A DNA stretch of 64,000 nucleotides from assembly GCA_963669155.1 (NCBI GenBank), contig OZ022576.1, forward strand, positions 23,395,756 to 23,459,755. The letters run 5' to 3'. Positions 25,458-34,941 of the stretch are shown here, in pieces. The notes beneath the pieces are model-generated. The model saw only the letters and a list, made by a program, of their open reading frames with translations. It did not search any database and was not told the origin of the DNA. Both the position numbers and the translations under genes were made by a program. Source of the stretch: Arbacia lixula (lineage: Eukaryota; Echinodermata; Echinoidea; Arbacioida; Arbaciidae). Every line of letters begins with the position of its first letter. Positions within the stretch are counted from its first letter, which is position 1.

Positions 25458-28400
25458 GCTAACTCTCTCTCCCTCATTATCATGTCTGTCACGTTGTTGT
25501 TACAGGTTACAATAACCTCAGATTTTGCTTGTTTAAGTCCTTCAAAGTATTTTGTATGGTTTCTGGATCATCATGGCAGCCTAAGGAGTTGATTTATTAA
25601 ACCACGAGTTGAACATATGCAGAAAGAAACCAATTTGACGAAAGATGTTTTTCCCCGTTCTAGTAGAAAATACAATGTGTTTATAACGAGAATCTCATTT
25701 TGAAGTGACCTTTGAAGATTCATGATTTCTGCATTTGGATTCGTACCGAAAGTTTGTTTTCTATTTACATACATTTTCAAGTCTGCTTCTGTGAATTATA
25801 TCGTATCATTGTTCATGTTGTAAGTAGGCTTTGTAATAACTTGCTGGGAAAAGGTGTGATTCAAAGGTGCCATAATACGGCGATGCATGGGGTTCTCGTA
25901 TTCTGAAAACGAAGTATCGCTGCGATTCACCACTGTGATTGGCACGATAGCATGCACAGTTTTTAACTTCAGTCAGTTTTCTGAATACCAAATGGTTTAA
26001 CTAAGACAAGTATTGACTTAAGTTTCACTCAGAATACTACCCAAGGGGTGCTAGTCCTTACAACATTCGGTGAATGAACGTTGATGTTTTATCGATTCTT
26101 ACAGCCTCTGTCTATCAACATGAACGGTAACAATGACGCGGAAGACCGCGGCATGGAAAGTCTTGTCCAACACGACCATGGACGGATGGAAGACGAAAAC
26201 CGCTCGTTCCTAATGAGAGGTAACGATTAGGTTTAAGTCGCAGATTTGTTTTTAAAGCTCTTTATGTGCCAGGTGTTGAATGCCCCTCCCTTGGTTAGAA
26301 TTGTGTGTGTAATTGTTGCAGAAGTACCACAGTGGCACTTATAAATTTATTTCAGCGATTATCAAAAACAGTGATGAATGTGCATTCTTCGATTTGTTAT
26401 GCGCAGAGCAAGGCAGTCACATCCTAGACCAGGCTTCAGGGCTGTTGAATGCTCCTAATCCGGACTAGAACTCAAAACCCCCAAACTAGCTAGCGCCCCT
26501 TATCGCAGTCCGTCCAACATTGGGAGACCCGTTTTCTGAATAAATTTGAATAAAAAATGCCCGACAGCCCAAAAGTCAGGCTTGCAATATCCCAGTATGG
26601 ATACAGATAATATAAATACTGGTGTAGGCTGCCGCTGGAGGAAACATCACAGAATGTTCATACCGAGGGATGAGCACTGCGCTGAGGGACCGAAAATTAG
26701 TAATTGATTTCTTACCGAAGAAGCAGAGCAAAACACCGAGGTTTACACGTTTTGTGATATTTACGGCAACAAAGCCAACATCGAATGTATCATTCAGGTT
26801 AGTCCACTTTGCATTTAGTCGAACATTTTACTAGTAATATGTATGTAAAGAAAATCCATTCCACCTCGCGTCAGTACGCCCACCGTGGCTTTGTGGTTAA
26901 AACAATCACACGTACGTAACAAATATACACACAGGCTAGGCCGGTACGGTACACACGGTATAGAGCGCGTAACAAGGGAGGTGAACGCAGCGCGTCAATC
27001 AGCGCTGCGCTGGTGAGTCTTTGAACAAACAAAAATTTAGACTAAAAGTAACCTTCCTACGTACAGTTCTGGCCATGACTTCACATTTCCTATTGCACGA
27101 GCTCTACATGTCACTCATTGCCACTGCTAATACTTATAGTTATCTAAGTTGTTGAAAAATAGGGAAAACGCTGACGTGGCCTTTTGCTTCAAATGGTCGA
27201 ATTAGTCGCAGTTCGAGTAAAGGAACATGATATCGATTGCAAGATAACATATCGAAATTTAGGATACGACAAAAGGCGTGCTTAATGTTGCCGTGGGAGA
27301 CATAACCAGTATCGGCGTTATGTTGACTCGCAAAATGATGTCAGTGGGCAACTTACAGATTTATCTTGCTGACACGTGACCGCATTCAACCACTATATAT
27401 TTCTTTGCCAAAACTATGTTCATGAACAAAATCATGTACATGTATATTGATCACGTGGTATTTTCTGCTGTGTCTTCTATCCACTTGACCCCCAGATCAA
27501 CCAACTTGTCACTTATAGGGATTTGTTACCCTCGAAGGCGTGTGATTTACAGTATGCCGTCTACGATTATTAAAATGTTTTGACTGTCGTCACTGTTTTT
27601 GTACTGATTCATCGTTATTTGTTCCATTATCTTAATTTAAATAACCGTGGTATCGGGTGAAGATTATCATTGAAAACCAGATTGGGCGACTTTCTCGTCT
27701 CCACAACATTTCAATATTCAACTTGCATCCATGGTCATGACCATGGTCATTGGTATCAAAGTGTTCGAAAGACCAGTCTGCACATTTTCTACGTGGACTA
27801 CCTTTGCGATATGCTGCTGGAAAGAAATGGCAGCCATTTTTCAAAATGACCGCCGTGAAAATGTAGTATTGACCACTCTTTAAGATAACATTTAAATGGA
27901 ACATTTTCCCACATCATATGAGGTATCATATTAAAGTAGATAAAATTTCCTACAAAATGATACCACATTTGTTACGCTCTGTGGTGATTTTTTATAACAA
28001 TTCGGGGCAAAAAAATGCGATTTTTTTTTTAACAACCTTTTACAACAGCTCATGTCGTGAGAACCCCCCAAATCGGGTTTTGCTCCCTAGGAATTAGTAC
28101 GATAATACCATAACTGTAAAATGAAGAGCCATCTTATTATCATACAATGCGACTTAAGATAGGAGCATGTCAGTTTTACAAGAGACTGATGACGCTATGA
28201 CAAAGGATGACAACAACATGACAACAACATGACATCTTGAATAATGTACTCTCATTTTTCCAGGCATGGCACCTGTATCGATAATGGTTCTGTTGGGAGA
28301 CGCACTTCACAACGTCCTGGATGGGCTCGTCATAGGAGCCGCCTTCACATCCAATATTTTCGTCGGAATCTCGACCAGTATTGCCGTACTCTGCCACGAG

Positions 28401-28985
28401 ATACCACATGAACTAGGTATGTGACGGGCGATACTACACATACGGGGCTAGTGTCGGGAATGGGTGGCTTAAAGATGTCTAGAAGTGTGATCTAAAACAC
28501 TAGATGTTTGCCGTCTGATTCTTTGCAAGGCAAGGGGGTGGGGGTGGGGGTTGGGGGGGGGGGGGTGAGGTGATTGAACTGACGCGTGTGTGTGTTTTAA
28601 TATGGTTCATATAATGATTGTCTTAACATGTGAACTGTGTGACGCAGACGCGAACGTACTTCTAGCCATTTATTACCAGACAAGTCGATTAAGAGATGAG
28701 CATGTCGGTTTTACAAGAGACAGACGCAGTCATGACTATGAAAGAGTTGTGGGCTAAGTACGCATTTGACCACAAAGTCATGTTTAATGACCCCACGATG
28801 TCACGTCTTGGGTGGCCGAGACATGGGGGTGGACGACTAATTTAAGAAACCCCGCCTCCGCCAGTTTCATCAAGAATGATTGGCGATTGTTTTGGGTCGG
28901 AGCGTGGAAACGAGATTAATTGACATGTACCTTATTTTCTTTTCAAAATTATGGCTTTTAAGTGATTGTTTTCTTTTCTTTCCGC

Positions 28986-29019
<34 letters not shown>

Positions 29020-29026
29020 CTCTCTC

Positions 29027-29062
<36 letters not shown>

Positions 29063-29161
29063 CCAATCTATCTACGTTCTCTTCCTTGTTCTCTCTGTTT
29101 TGCTTCTATTTTCTCTATTCTCTCTATACTCCTTTTTTCTCCAACTTCTCTTTATTTTCTC

Positions 29162-29202
<41 letters not shown>

Positions 29203-32200
29203 ACTTCTTCGATCTCCTTTCTCTTTCTTGCTCTATTAATGTAATGATCTTTTTAAACTCAAATCCAAAGACATCTTATTAAAGTTTGTTGTGTGTAATC
29301 GTCGTTTTTATTTTCCTTTGCAGGAGACTTTGGCGTTCTAATAGAAAATGGAATGAGTTATGGCCGGGCAGTTTTCTGGAACTTTCTCAGTGGCTGTTCT
29401 GCTTTCATCGGGCTGTATATCGGCATACTGATTGGAACGAGAGAGGGCGCCCAAAAATGGCTTTTTGCTATCACTGCTGGATTCTTTCTTTACATCTCAA
29501 TGGTCGACTTGGTGAGAGAGAGTGATTTTTTTATGTTCTCGCGCAGAAAGAAATGAGAAGGAAAGGAAGAGAAATGGGAAAAGGAAAGAGAGTCAGTTAA
29601 AAAGAAAGTAGGACAGCAATCACATCGGAAGAAAGAGAAAAGAATCTGAACAATAGGTAAAACAAAGTAATAAAAAGTGATAGAAAGAATCGTAATTGTG
29701 AAATTGGGACCAAAAGAAATTGGGGAAATTGTGAGAATAGATTGAGACAATATTCAAACAGAACCGGAGAAAGTAATCATCTCACCGGTTCACTTGGGTT
29801 AATAATCTAAATCCCTCCATGGCCTTGGCACTAAGACGCGCTAAAGCTGATTGATTTACATTTTTGCTCCACTTGAGATGAAAAAAAATATATATCTTTA
29901 CTAAGTCATCAACCCACATGAATAAACTTGTACGCACTGCAATTCCCATGGTTATCCAGCCTATTCAATCTGCGTGCCCATCCCTGCATACTACCGATTT
30001 AAATTCTCCATATACTTCCCATATGATTGTTTTTATGACCCTCAAATCTTTTCCCTTTCTTTTTTTTCACTTTCCCCTTTCATACATCCATATGAATACC
30101 TTGTCATTTGTTTATACTACTGATTTCTTTAGGAATCTTGTCCAAGAAGCCTAGCTTCACTGAGATTCCCCTTCTTCCTTGACATTTAAACGTAACCATT
30201 CTAAATTATTGTATTCTTTATGTTATTTTTTTCTATGTACGACCTTTCACTCGATTGGTATACTTTATATCTAAATAATTTGCATTGTTATTACTGTCGT
30301 ATTGTATTATTGTATCTTCATATTAGTTTTATATAGAGTGGGAAGATTTTAGTTCAATCTCCTGTTTATTAAGGTACGAGCATTTTCCTCCTATCCCCAT
30401 CGTCGCATATCACACTGACCCCAGAGAGTTCCCCTATGCTGTTCATTAAATACATTTTTCTCACTTGTAGAATGATATACAAATCATGCGATGCCGTAAT
30501 ATCCTTTGTTACGCAGGTTTCTAAATAACCTCACTAAATTGATAGTTCTTGATGGTCCTTCATGTCATCATTTTCTAACGGGCTAGTGTCAGGCACCACC
30601 GAAGAGGGTCCCTGGTGTGATCAACGCCGTTTATCTACCATATATTTAGAAGCAGTAGTCTTGACAACATGCTCAAATAACTTCACACTTTTGTACTCTA
30701 TACCGAATAGAATCCGGTCCTATTAATTTTATAATAAGCCAGGTCTGTGATATATATGATATTCAGTTAGGGCTATCCATCAATCAGTTGTACAAATTTT
30801 GAAGTTTAAGATTCAATGAATATTTTGTATTTTCTTTGCAATTTATAGTGGTTACCTTACATGCCTAAATATTCTCAAACCCACCTATATTTGTGAAGAT
30901 TGATGACTTCATAAGAATTTATAATCCCGCCAGCTACTCCTGGAGAATTATAGTATTCAATATAACGCATATGGATTTTAATTCTCAATGGAATATTCAG
31001 TTACGGTCTTTTGGAGTAATCTATAAAGTGCATCTAAATGCAGCTAAACTCTCATGCGGGGTGTGTTTTTTCCCTCTTTAAAGTTTGGCGGTATGCTACG
31101 TAAAAGCAGCGAAAGTCACGGCCATGCTCACAACAACATCCCCGTTCTCAAAAGATCACCAACGATGAGCAACAGGCACAGTTGGCTGCAGGAGGTAAGC
31201 GCATGTCTGAGCTGTTATTAATGCTCATCCACTTTTAAAAACAATAATCCTTTAGAACAACATGCTTGTCTAGTGCAAATGGAATTATTCTTTATGCATC
31301 AGTGATGCATTTTTGAACTAGAAATACACATATATCCAATTTAAAAAGCATTTTATCTGGTGCATAGTGGGTGAACAGTAGCAGACTGTGGCTTTCCGAG
31401 GGTAATCCGAACGTGGGTAATGCTAACGACTATGCTAACTATAAAGCGACACTTTGGCCGCTCCAATACATAGGTGTTATATCGTTCGCTTGTCCACACT
31501 CTTTCATACTGCTTGCATCCTAATGAAGACAACCAAACGGAGTAGGCTCCCTACGACGAAAGCGTTTTGTCTCCCTCTAACGCGATGGGTCCTATAAGTA
31601 CTAGAATGCTTGGCAATTGGAATGGAATTATCATCGTTTGGTACTGAAAGGGTTAAAGACAAGTGAACACACACTTCTTCTTCTGCACCTGATCATCCAA
31701 CCTCTTGACCGTGATTATAGAATGAAACGCTCTGCATCCTTTGAAAATAATAATGAGTTTTGTTACGACTTCTCCCAATTGTGTCAATGAATGTGGTAGT
31801 TTTTATATTTACAAAGCATTTAAGATGATATCTTGAATGAGGTTGCGTCATTCTAGGAATAATATATGCTAGTGAAGAAATAGAAAAATAATATGTGACC
31901 CGTTTTTCGAAGGATATCTGGTTAATTGGTTATTAGAGGGAGCAAAAATGTGTTGCAAAAGAATGCTTACCAAAACAGAATAAAGAAAAGCTGCAATAAA
32001 GATGCAAAAATAAGAAACCCGGGGGAGATTGCCCATAAAATTTAAGAAACATTTTGAAAAAGTACTCATTCTTGTGGCTTCACTTAATGAAAATCATAAG
32101 AATGAACGCATGTCTTATACACCAACGCAGGGCATTTTAATGATTTTATAACGTGCCTGCAGACTATTTTAGAAAATAGGAGATATTGAAGATTTATCTA

Positions 32201-34727
32201 CAAGAGAAATGTATAATACATGACAATCACGTTGGTTATAAAAGAATGAATTGCATTATAAATCAGACTTACACAATATAATATGGAATATATGCATACA
32301 AGAAGATTTGCAAGTGCATTAATGATGATTGATTTCCAGAAAGGTGAAGGTTATCGTAGTCGGATACGACTGTGCTAAGTCCAGTATTGGTTAATGGATA
32401 GAAATACAAGAAGTTTAGTTTCACGTTAGGAAGAGGAATCGAACAGGATTGCCCGCTGTCCACAATATTGTTTATTTAAGCAGTGGAAATAAGGGGGAAA
32501 ATGACTCCATTGAAGGGATCGAGTTTGGAGAAAGTATTAATCGAAAAAAATCCATGTTCTTCAATACGCATACGATAATTGTGTGTCCATGAAGATTATT
32601 TATGACGACTTGGATATATTTGCCGGTCCTGTTTAAAAAAAGATGATTTTGGAAATGGTTTGGACCAATACATGAACAATGAAATTGTGCTAGTTTGGGT
32701 TTGAAATGGGAAGAAGGAGGTATAAAATATTTAGGAATATGCACAGACTTAGATTTAGTTGTGAAATTGAGCTGGGAAACAAAATTGTGAAAGATGCAAC
32801 GAATTGTGGATAATTGGAGAAAAAGAAAGCTAACTCGTATTGGGAGAGCGCTCATGATTAAGCCAGTATTCGTCAAATAATTTATCTGATTAAGTTTTGC
32901 TCAGTACCAGACACGATTATAAACAGATTGGAAAATATTTCATGGAATTCAAAAGCACATAAAAGGAAAAAACAGATTGTCAGAAACTTGGTAAATGCTG
33001 GAATTAGAATGAATGACCTGAATAGATAAATAGAAACCTTTAGATTAAGATTGTTTGAGTAGAATACTAGATCACAGTAAAGGGCACTGGAAACGTTTTC
33101 CCCCTTTAAATTTGAACCATTTGCAGGCTTAAATTTCTTCTTAACTGTAGTATAGATACATATATATATTGAAATTGTATTTTTTGGAAAGAATACAAAG
33201 GTTTTATAATGAAATATTAAAAACTTTGTCTAATCTAATGATAATTGACAAATAGAATGTTATTTATTTGGACACCAAGATTATTTGTTGCTAAAAAAAA
33301 ATATGTAACATATGTTTTGAATCTCTACCATAATTATTCATACAAAAGAAAAGTTGATTTAATATTTATCAAGTACAATGTTCAATTTGCTTTTTGTGAC
33401 AGAAAATAGTTCAACAGAAAAGCACAGATATTGGGCAAACAAAGTAAACAACAAAGTTATATGAAAAGATGTTTTTAAAAGAGATTTGAAAGATGCGAGA
33501 GAAAACATGAAACAGTTTAACTTTGAGATACCCTTGTGTGTAAATCAAATCATTTGTGGAAACTCCGTGAAACTGATCGATGTGATTTTTTTTATGTCAA
33601 GAAAACTTGCAACATGCTTTCTAAAATTGTGAAGTAACCATTCCGTGGCTTTAGGAGCTTGGTAGAAATTATGAGAAATGTTTATGAAGTGTTTTTCAAG
33701 ATAGATATTTGTTCTCTGTTAAAAACGCACCTAAGTCCATTGATTGATAATGTGTTTACAATTGCCTTTTGGAGTACATAAAAAATGATTACTCTACGAA
33801 ACGAGTTTGATGTAGATATCAGATATATTCAGTCATAGTATGTGTTTTGAATGAAATAAAGATTCATGTAGAACTCAACGAATCACTTGAAATACAAGGA
33901 AAGAGAATGTTATATAACTCACCCAAAGAGCTTAAATCGTATGTTAAGGTCGAAAATATGATGAGTGTAGAATGTAAATATTTTATGTTGTCAGTGCGAA
34001 AATGTGTGAATAAATTGTTTTCAGTATGAATTAATTCCTGTTTTAGGCGAAAGAACAACATCACACTGATTGGGATTTTTCATATAATCTTATAATAAAT
34101 AATGATTTGTGGCAGTTTTTATGAACATTTTATTTAACTAATACATCCATAAAAACGTTGACACATTTATTTTTGATAGGCCTATTAAAAAATGTTTTGA
34201 TGAGTCTTTGTTTTACACTGTCACGATTTTGGCCCATCCAGTGCACTGTTCTATCTGCAAGCTCGTGTGTACAAATATTTCATATGTTTACACTAATATA
34301 CCATGCTCCATTGTATATTGTGGGCCTGCAATAAGTTATGCAACGTTTGAAATTATAATAGGAAAGTTCCTACATTTAATGGTACCAAAATGAAAACATA
34401 CTTGATGTACACAGACGATTTATATTGGATACCTCTATTCTTTGAGAAGTGCACTCGATCTGACATGGAATACATGAAGTCTGCGGGCACTTTTGTGAAC
34501 ACTAGTGTCAACATTCAGACCCATTGATATCCCCGATCGTACCGTCATCATTCGTTTCCTAATTGTTCATCCCTATGCAGATGGCGATGAGCAAGGAATC
34601 CGAGAAGCGGTCTAAAGTCTACACATTCCTTTGTCAAAACCTGGGTCTTCTCATCGGCTGGGCAGTTATGTTCATCCTGTCTTACTATGAGGATGATCTG
34701 CTGCATATCACCAGCTTCTTCAAATGA
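12786..34727 (+). CDS. SLC39A12-like: ZIP-family zinc transporter, LIV-1 subfamily (SLC39A12/SLC39A4-like), 12 recognised exons, 5' end missing
   Basis: Predicted to move Zn2+ into the cytosol across the plasma membrane. Coding exons: 12786-13121, 19320-19527, 20012-20427, 21891-22068, 23048-23217, 23672-23914, 25090-25197, 26105-26219, 28264-28416, 29324-29511, 31084-31194 and 34581-34727. All introns are GT..AG and the joined frame is open for 790 codons, then TGA. Visible: a cysteine-framed extracellular domain, a His-rich linker, TM1 beginning YGWG, TM2 with [10 protein letters not shown], a His-rich TM2-TM3 loop, TM4 with HNVLDG, TM5 with [13 protein letters not shown]6-TM7 and TM8 ending YEDD. 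The HNxxD and HExPHE residues that coordinate metal in ZIP4 are intact. HE (not EE) in TM5 argues against ZIP8/ZIP14. LLYYI in the first exon and the LPSPDYF-like block in the second favour ZIP12 over ZIP4; an invertebrate co-ortholog of both is likely. Human ZIP4 and ZIP12 are about 650-690 residues, so this protein is longer, through its linker and loop insertions. The signal-peptide exon is not identified. Confidence 0.93.
13151..14020. repeat. Diverged inverted repeat pair bounding about 870 bp
   Basis: GTGTGGACG...GCGTTCAGG...AAGCTT near 13151-13205 matches the complement of AAGCTT...CCTGAACGC...CGTCCACAC near 13973-14020 over about 75 bp with mismatches. The interior also has GGCGCGATCTAG twice (13827 and 13956). 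Could be a degraded transposon with long termini, or two inserts of one repeat in opposite orientation. Confidence 0.5.
14305..14348. repeat. (CA)n microsatellite
   Basis: An essentially pure CA dinucleotide tract inside ZIP intron A-B, preceded by CCCCTCCCCACACG. Translations through it on either strand are artefacts. Confidence 0.97.
16728..16882. repeat. Cluster of TTCTTGATATCAAG-type palindromes
   Basis: TTCTTGATATCAAG, CGCGATATCAAGAA and AATTCTTGATATCAGG occur within 155 bp, joined by AT-rich sequence with further TTTAAATAG/CTATTTTTTAAA symmetry. Looks like a small MITE or several nested ones. Confidence 0.5.
19320..19527 (+). CDS. SLC39A12-like: ZIP exon B: second extracellular Cys-framed helical module
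   Basis: 208 nt, phase 0 in and phase 1 out. Acceptor ctgccccag|TGC, donor gcgg|GTAAGT. Starts [14 protein letters not shown] and reaches LLHGNC at residue 40, followed by a [14 protein letters not shown] block. This block matches the conserved SPxYFxxxxF region of the helix-rich domain in vertebrate ZIP4 and ZIP12. The exon repeats the layout of exon A, with a Cys at the phase-0 exon start and another about 40 residues later. The remainder of this module ([12 protein letters not shown]) is at the start of the next exon. A long CT-rich tract begins about 130 bp after the donor. Confidence 0.92.
19655..19870. repeat. Long (CT)n tract in ZIP intron B-C
   Basis: Nearly uninterrupted CT/CTC repeats with short T- and C-rich interruptions fill much of the 484-bp intron 19528-20011. 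The long open frames across it on both strands are Ser/Leu or Arg/Glu artefacts. Confidence 0.95.
20012..20427 (+). CDS. SLC39A12-like: ZIP exon C: end of helix-rich domain plus long His-rich linker
   Basis: 416 nt, phase 1 in and phase 0 out. Acceptor actcgtag|GA, donor ttacag|GTAAGC. The first residues, [12 protein letters not shown], finish the helix-rich domain. The rest is a low-complexity linker rich in His, Asp and Gly: DHGHDHG units at about 20100-20165, then a second cluster with [16 protein letters not shown] at about 20268-20310. Human ZIP4 has a short His-rich stretch in the same place, between the helix-rich and PAL-containing domains; here it is much larger. Such stretches are generally taken to bind or sense zinc. 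The 12-bp coding repeat makes the antisense strand open as well, which I read as a by-product. Confidence 0.92.
20428..21890 (+). other. ZIP intron C-D: (GA)n, G runs and a promoter-like E-box cluster
   Basis: Purine-rich 20937-21200 with (GA)n at about 21122-21182 and G runs at about 20958 and 21186. GTCACGTGAC at 21515-21524 and ACACGTGACTCA at 21529-21540 lie just before TATAAA near 21549. A CT tract occupies 21715-21744. No exon with good signals is seen. Confidence 0.6.
21515..21556. promoter_or_regulatory. Twin CACGTGAC E-boxes beside a TATA-like box
   Basis: GTCACGTGAC (21515-21524) is the full palindromic site bound by the USF/TFE/MITF class of bHLH-zipper factors. A second CACGTGAC follows 6 bp later and TATAAA lies about 20 bp after that. 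It sits in an intron ahead of exon D. Internal promoter function is inference. Confidence 0.3.
21891..22068 (+). CDS. SLC39A12-like: ZIP exon D: membrane-proximal extracellular Cys module
   Basis: 178 nt, phase 0 in and phase 1 out. Acceptor ttacattctag|TGT after a strong pyrimidine tract, donor gaaa|GTATAG. It begins [18 protein letters not shown] and runs through [18 protein letters not shown], so cysteines are at residues 1, 28 and 40. This is the CFSxxxLxxxxG...LCPALLQQLLSGAC-type block just before TM1 in LIV-1 ZIPs. The exon is a third copy of the Cys-framed hairpin seen in exons A and B. Confidence 0.94.
22069..23047 (+). other. ZIP intron D-E, nothing beyond short AT repeats
   Basis: Holds an imperfect short tandem of ACATTTATATTTTAA around 22655-22715 and a strong TTTTTCTCTTTCTAG acceptor at its end. 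No other feature seen. Confidence 0.7.
23048..23217 (+). CDS. SLC39A12-like: ZIP exon E: TM1 and TM2
   Basis: 170 nt, phase 1 in and phase 0 out. Acceptor ctctttctag|TT, donor gag|GTAGCG. It encodes [20 protein letters not shown] (TM1), a short Cys-containing loop, then [20 protein letters not shown] (TM2). The YG start and the SGDAL(V/L)HLIP signature are characteristic of LIV-1 ZIPs. Confidence 0.95.
23218..23671 (+). other. ZIP intron E-F, pyrimidine-rich
   Basis: The 454-bp intron is dominated by T/C from 23260 to 23545. Open frames across it on both strands reflect that bias. Confidence 0.75.
23672..23914 (+). CDS. SLC39A12-like: ZIP exon F: His-rich TM2-TM3 loop and TM3
   Basis: 243 nt, phase 0 to phase 0. 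Acceptor catctcatccag|GCA, donor gtcgag|GTGAGG. It begins [20 protein letters not shown], equivalent to the (V/A)LGLHTH stretch after TM2 in ZIP4 and ZIP12 and carrying eight histidines over about 20 residues. TM3 follows, around [21 protein letters not shown] charged cytosolic stretch ([13 protein letters not shown]) ends the exon. A weaker donor, aggag|GTGTTC, lies 19 nt earlier and would break the frame. Confidence 0.94.
23915..25089 (+). other. ZIP intron F-G with a 23-base G run
   Basis: An uninterrupted run of 23 G lies at 24183-24205 and a C run lies just before the acceptor (about 25056-25068). The rest is AT-rich without recognised features. Confidence 0.75.
25090..25197 (+). CDS. 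SLC39A12-like: ZIP exon G: cytosolic TM3-TM4 loop, possible cassette exon
   Basis: 108 nt (36 codons), phase 0 to phase 0. Acceptor ctctggtag|GAC, donor ctgacg|GTAAGG. It encodes a polar, acidic and proline-containing segment ([15 protein letters not shown], then [15 protein letters not shown]) with no membrane segment. The place is the long, poorly conserved cytosolic loop of LIV-1 ZIPs. It is open only in the frame set by its neighbours. Because its length is a multiple of three and both flanking introns are phase 0, skipping it would leave the frame intact. Confidence 0.82.
25198..26104 (+). other. ZIP intron G-H with C run and (CT)n
   Basis: A C run (about 25350-25361) leads into CT/TCT repeats to about 25454. 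The remainder is AT-rich with no exon-like signals. Confidence 0.75.
26105..26219 (+). CDS. SLC39A12-like: ZIP exon H: second part of the cytosolic TM3-TM4 loop
   Basis: 115 nt, phase 0 in and phase 1 out. Acceptor gattcttacag|CCT, donor gagag|GTAACG. It encodes [16 protein letters not shown], then [22 protein letters not shown]. The last residues run directly into TM4 in the next exon, matching the short approach to TM4 in ZIP4. One small HDHG motif is present. Confidence 0.85.
26220..28263 (+). other. ZIP intron H-I, nothing clearly recognised
   Basis: Contains a 16-bp perfect palindrome, CATGGTCATGACCATG, near 27730-27745 and short CG-rich patches near 26930-27010. No coding exon is evident. 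Confidence 0.6.
28264..28416 (+). CDS. SLC39A12-like: ZIP exon I: TM4 and TM5 with the metal transport site
   Basis: 153 nt, phase 1 in and phase 1 out. Acceptor catttttccag|GC, donor ctag|GTATGT. It encodes [20 protein letters not shown] (TM4) and then [20 protein letters not shown] (TM5). H, N and D of HNxxD and the HExPHE residues form the binuclear metal site in ZIP structures, and all are present. The [10 protein letters not shown] form matches ZIP12 (CHEIPHEMGD) and ZIP4 (CHELPHELGD). TM4 has VLDGLV where vertebrate sequences usually have FADGLA. Confidence 0.97.
28417..29323 (+). other. ZIP intron I-J with G run, (CT)n and (CA)n
   Basis: G-rich 28535-28567; (CT)n 28987-29030 passing directly into (AC)n to about 29060; a second (CT)n at about 29166-29200. 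The open frames across this block are artefacts. Confidence 0.85.
29324..29511 (+). CDS. SLC39A12-like: ZIP exon J: end of the HEXPHELGDF motif, TM6 and TM7
   Basis: 188 nt, phase 1 in and phase 0 out. Acceptor ttcctttgcag|GA, donor gacttg|GTGAGA. It begins [16 protein letters not shown], completing the PHELGDF signature. TM6 follows ([20 protein letters not shown]), then a short loop (TREGAQK) and TM7 ([18 protein letters not shown]). This aligns along its length with the GLYIGL...AGMFLYLSLVEM region of ZIP12. Confidence 0.96.
29512..31083 (+). other. ZIP intron J-K, no feature recognised
   Basis: Purine-rich at 29545-29760, then AT-rich. No exon-like segment with splice signals or known protein match. 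Confidence 0.6.
31084..31194 (+). CDS. SLC39A12-like: ZIP exon K: inserted TM7-TM8 loop
   Basis: 111 nt (37 codons), phase 0 to phase 0. Acceptor ccctctttaaag|TTT, donor caggag|GTAAGC. It encodes [20 protein letters not shown] and then a basic, polar stretch ending SWLQE. In vertebrate ZIP4 and ZIP12 TM7 is followed by MLPAM/MLPEM and only about ten residues before TM8. Here the LPxM proline is replaced (DLFGGML) and the loop is lengthened, with an HGHAH cluster. The length allows in-frame skipping. Confidence 0.85.
31900..34080 (+). mobile_element. Decayed L1/Tx1-type non-LTR retrotransposon, reverse transcriptase remnant
   Basis: Read in several broken + frames, the order of parts matches an L1-clade ORF2 product. 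KKPGGD (about 32013-32030) stands for the NNKSPGSDG motif. A SLNEN...[12 protein letters not shown] stretch follows (about 32083-32140), then HDNHVGYKR (about 32220-32246). [16 protein letters not shown] (about 32429-32476) stands for RGVRQGCPLSPLLF, and NDSIEGIEF follows. QYAYDN (about 32562-32579) stands for the YADD box, with one Asp replaced. [17 protein letters not shown] is near 32813-32865 and [17 protein letters not shown] near 32940-32990. Stops and frameshifts are numerous, so it is dead. The endonuclease part and both ends are not seen, and the boundaries are approximate. It lies sense in ZIP intron K-L. Confidence 0.82.
34581..34727 (+). CDS. SLC39A12-like: ZIP exon L: terminal exon, TM8 and C-terminus
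   Basis: 147 nt including the stop, entered in phase 0 from acceptor ccctatgcag|ATG. A basic linker (SKESEKRSK) precedes TM8 ([19 protein letters not shown]) and the family's YEDD ending. A tail of 10 residues (LLHITSFFK region) follows and then TGA at 34725. The QNLGLLIGW core and YEDD match ZIP4 (HNVGLLGGW, YEDDI) and ZIP12 (QNFGLILGW). Confidence 0.95.
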   Translation: MAMSKESEKRSKVYTFLCQNLGLLIGWAVMFILSYYEDDLLHITSFFK

Positions 34728-34904
34728 CGTGAAAATACACAATAATGAGGACGATGACTTAAACAATTTGATCATTAATGCCTGTTATATTTCGTCGATA
34801 AACAAAATGATACGGGGAATGTTCTGATATTGTAGATAAACTTTTTTGTTGTGTGTGAAAAAAAGTTGATAAAGAAGAGGGGTGAAGGGAGAAAAGAATA
34901 AAGC

Positions 34905-34941
<37 letters not shown>

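Noticed and set aside
27727-27748. CATGGTCATGACCATG palindrome and DHGHDHG-like minus frame, considered as another His-rich ZIP exon
   Set aside because: Wrong strand, no splice signals, and the ZIP frame is complete across exons H and I without it.
32472-32876. 134-codon minus-strand frame
   Set aside because: It is antisense to the reverse-transcriptase remnant; the + strand carries the recognisable motifs.
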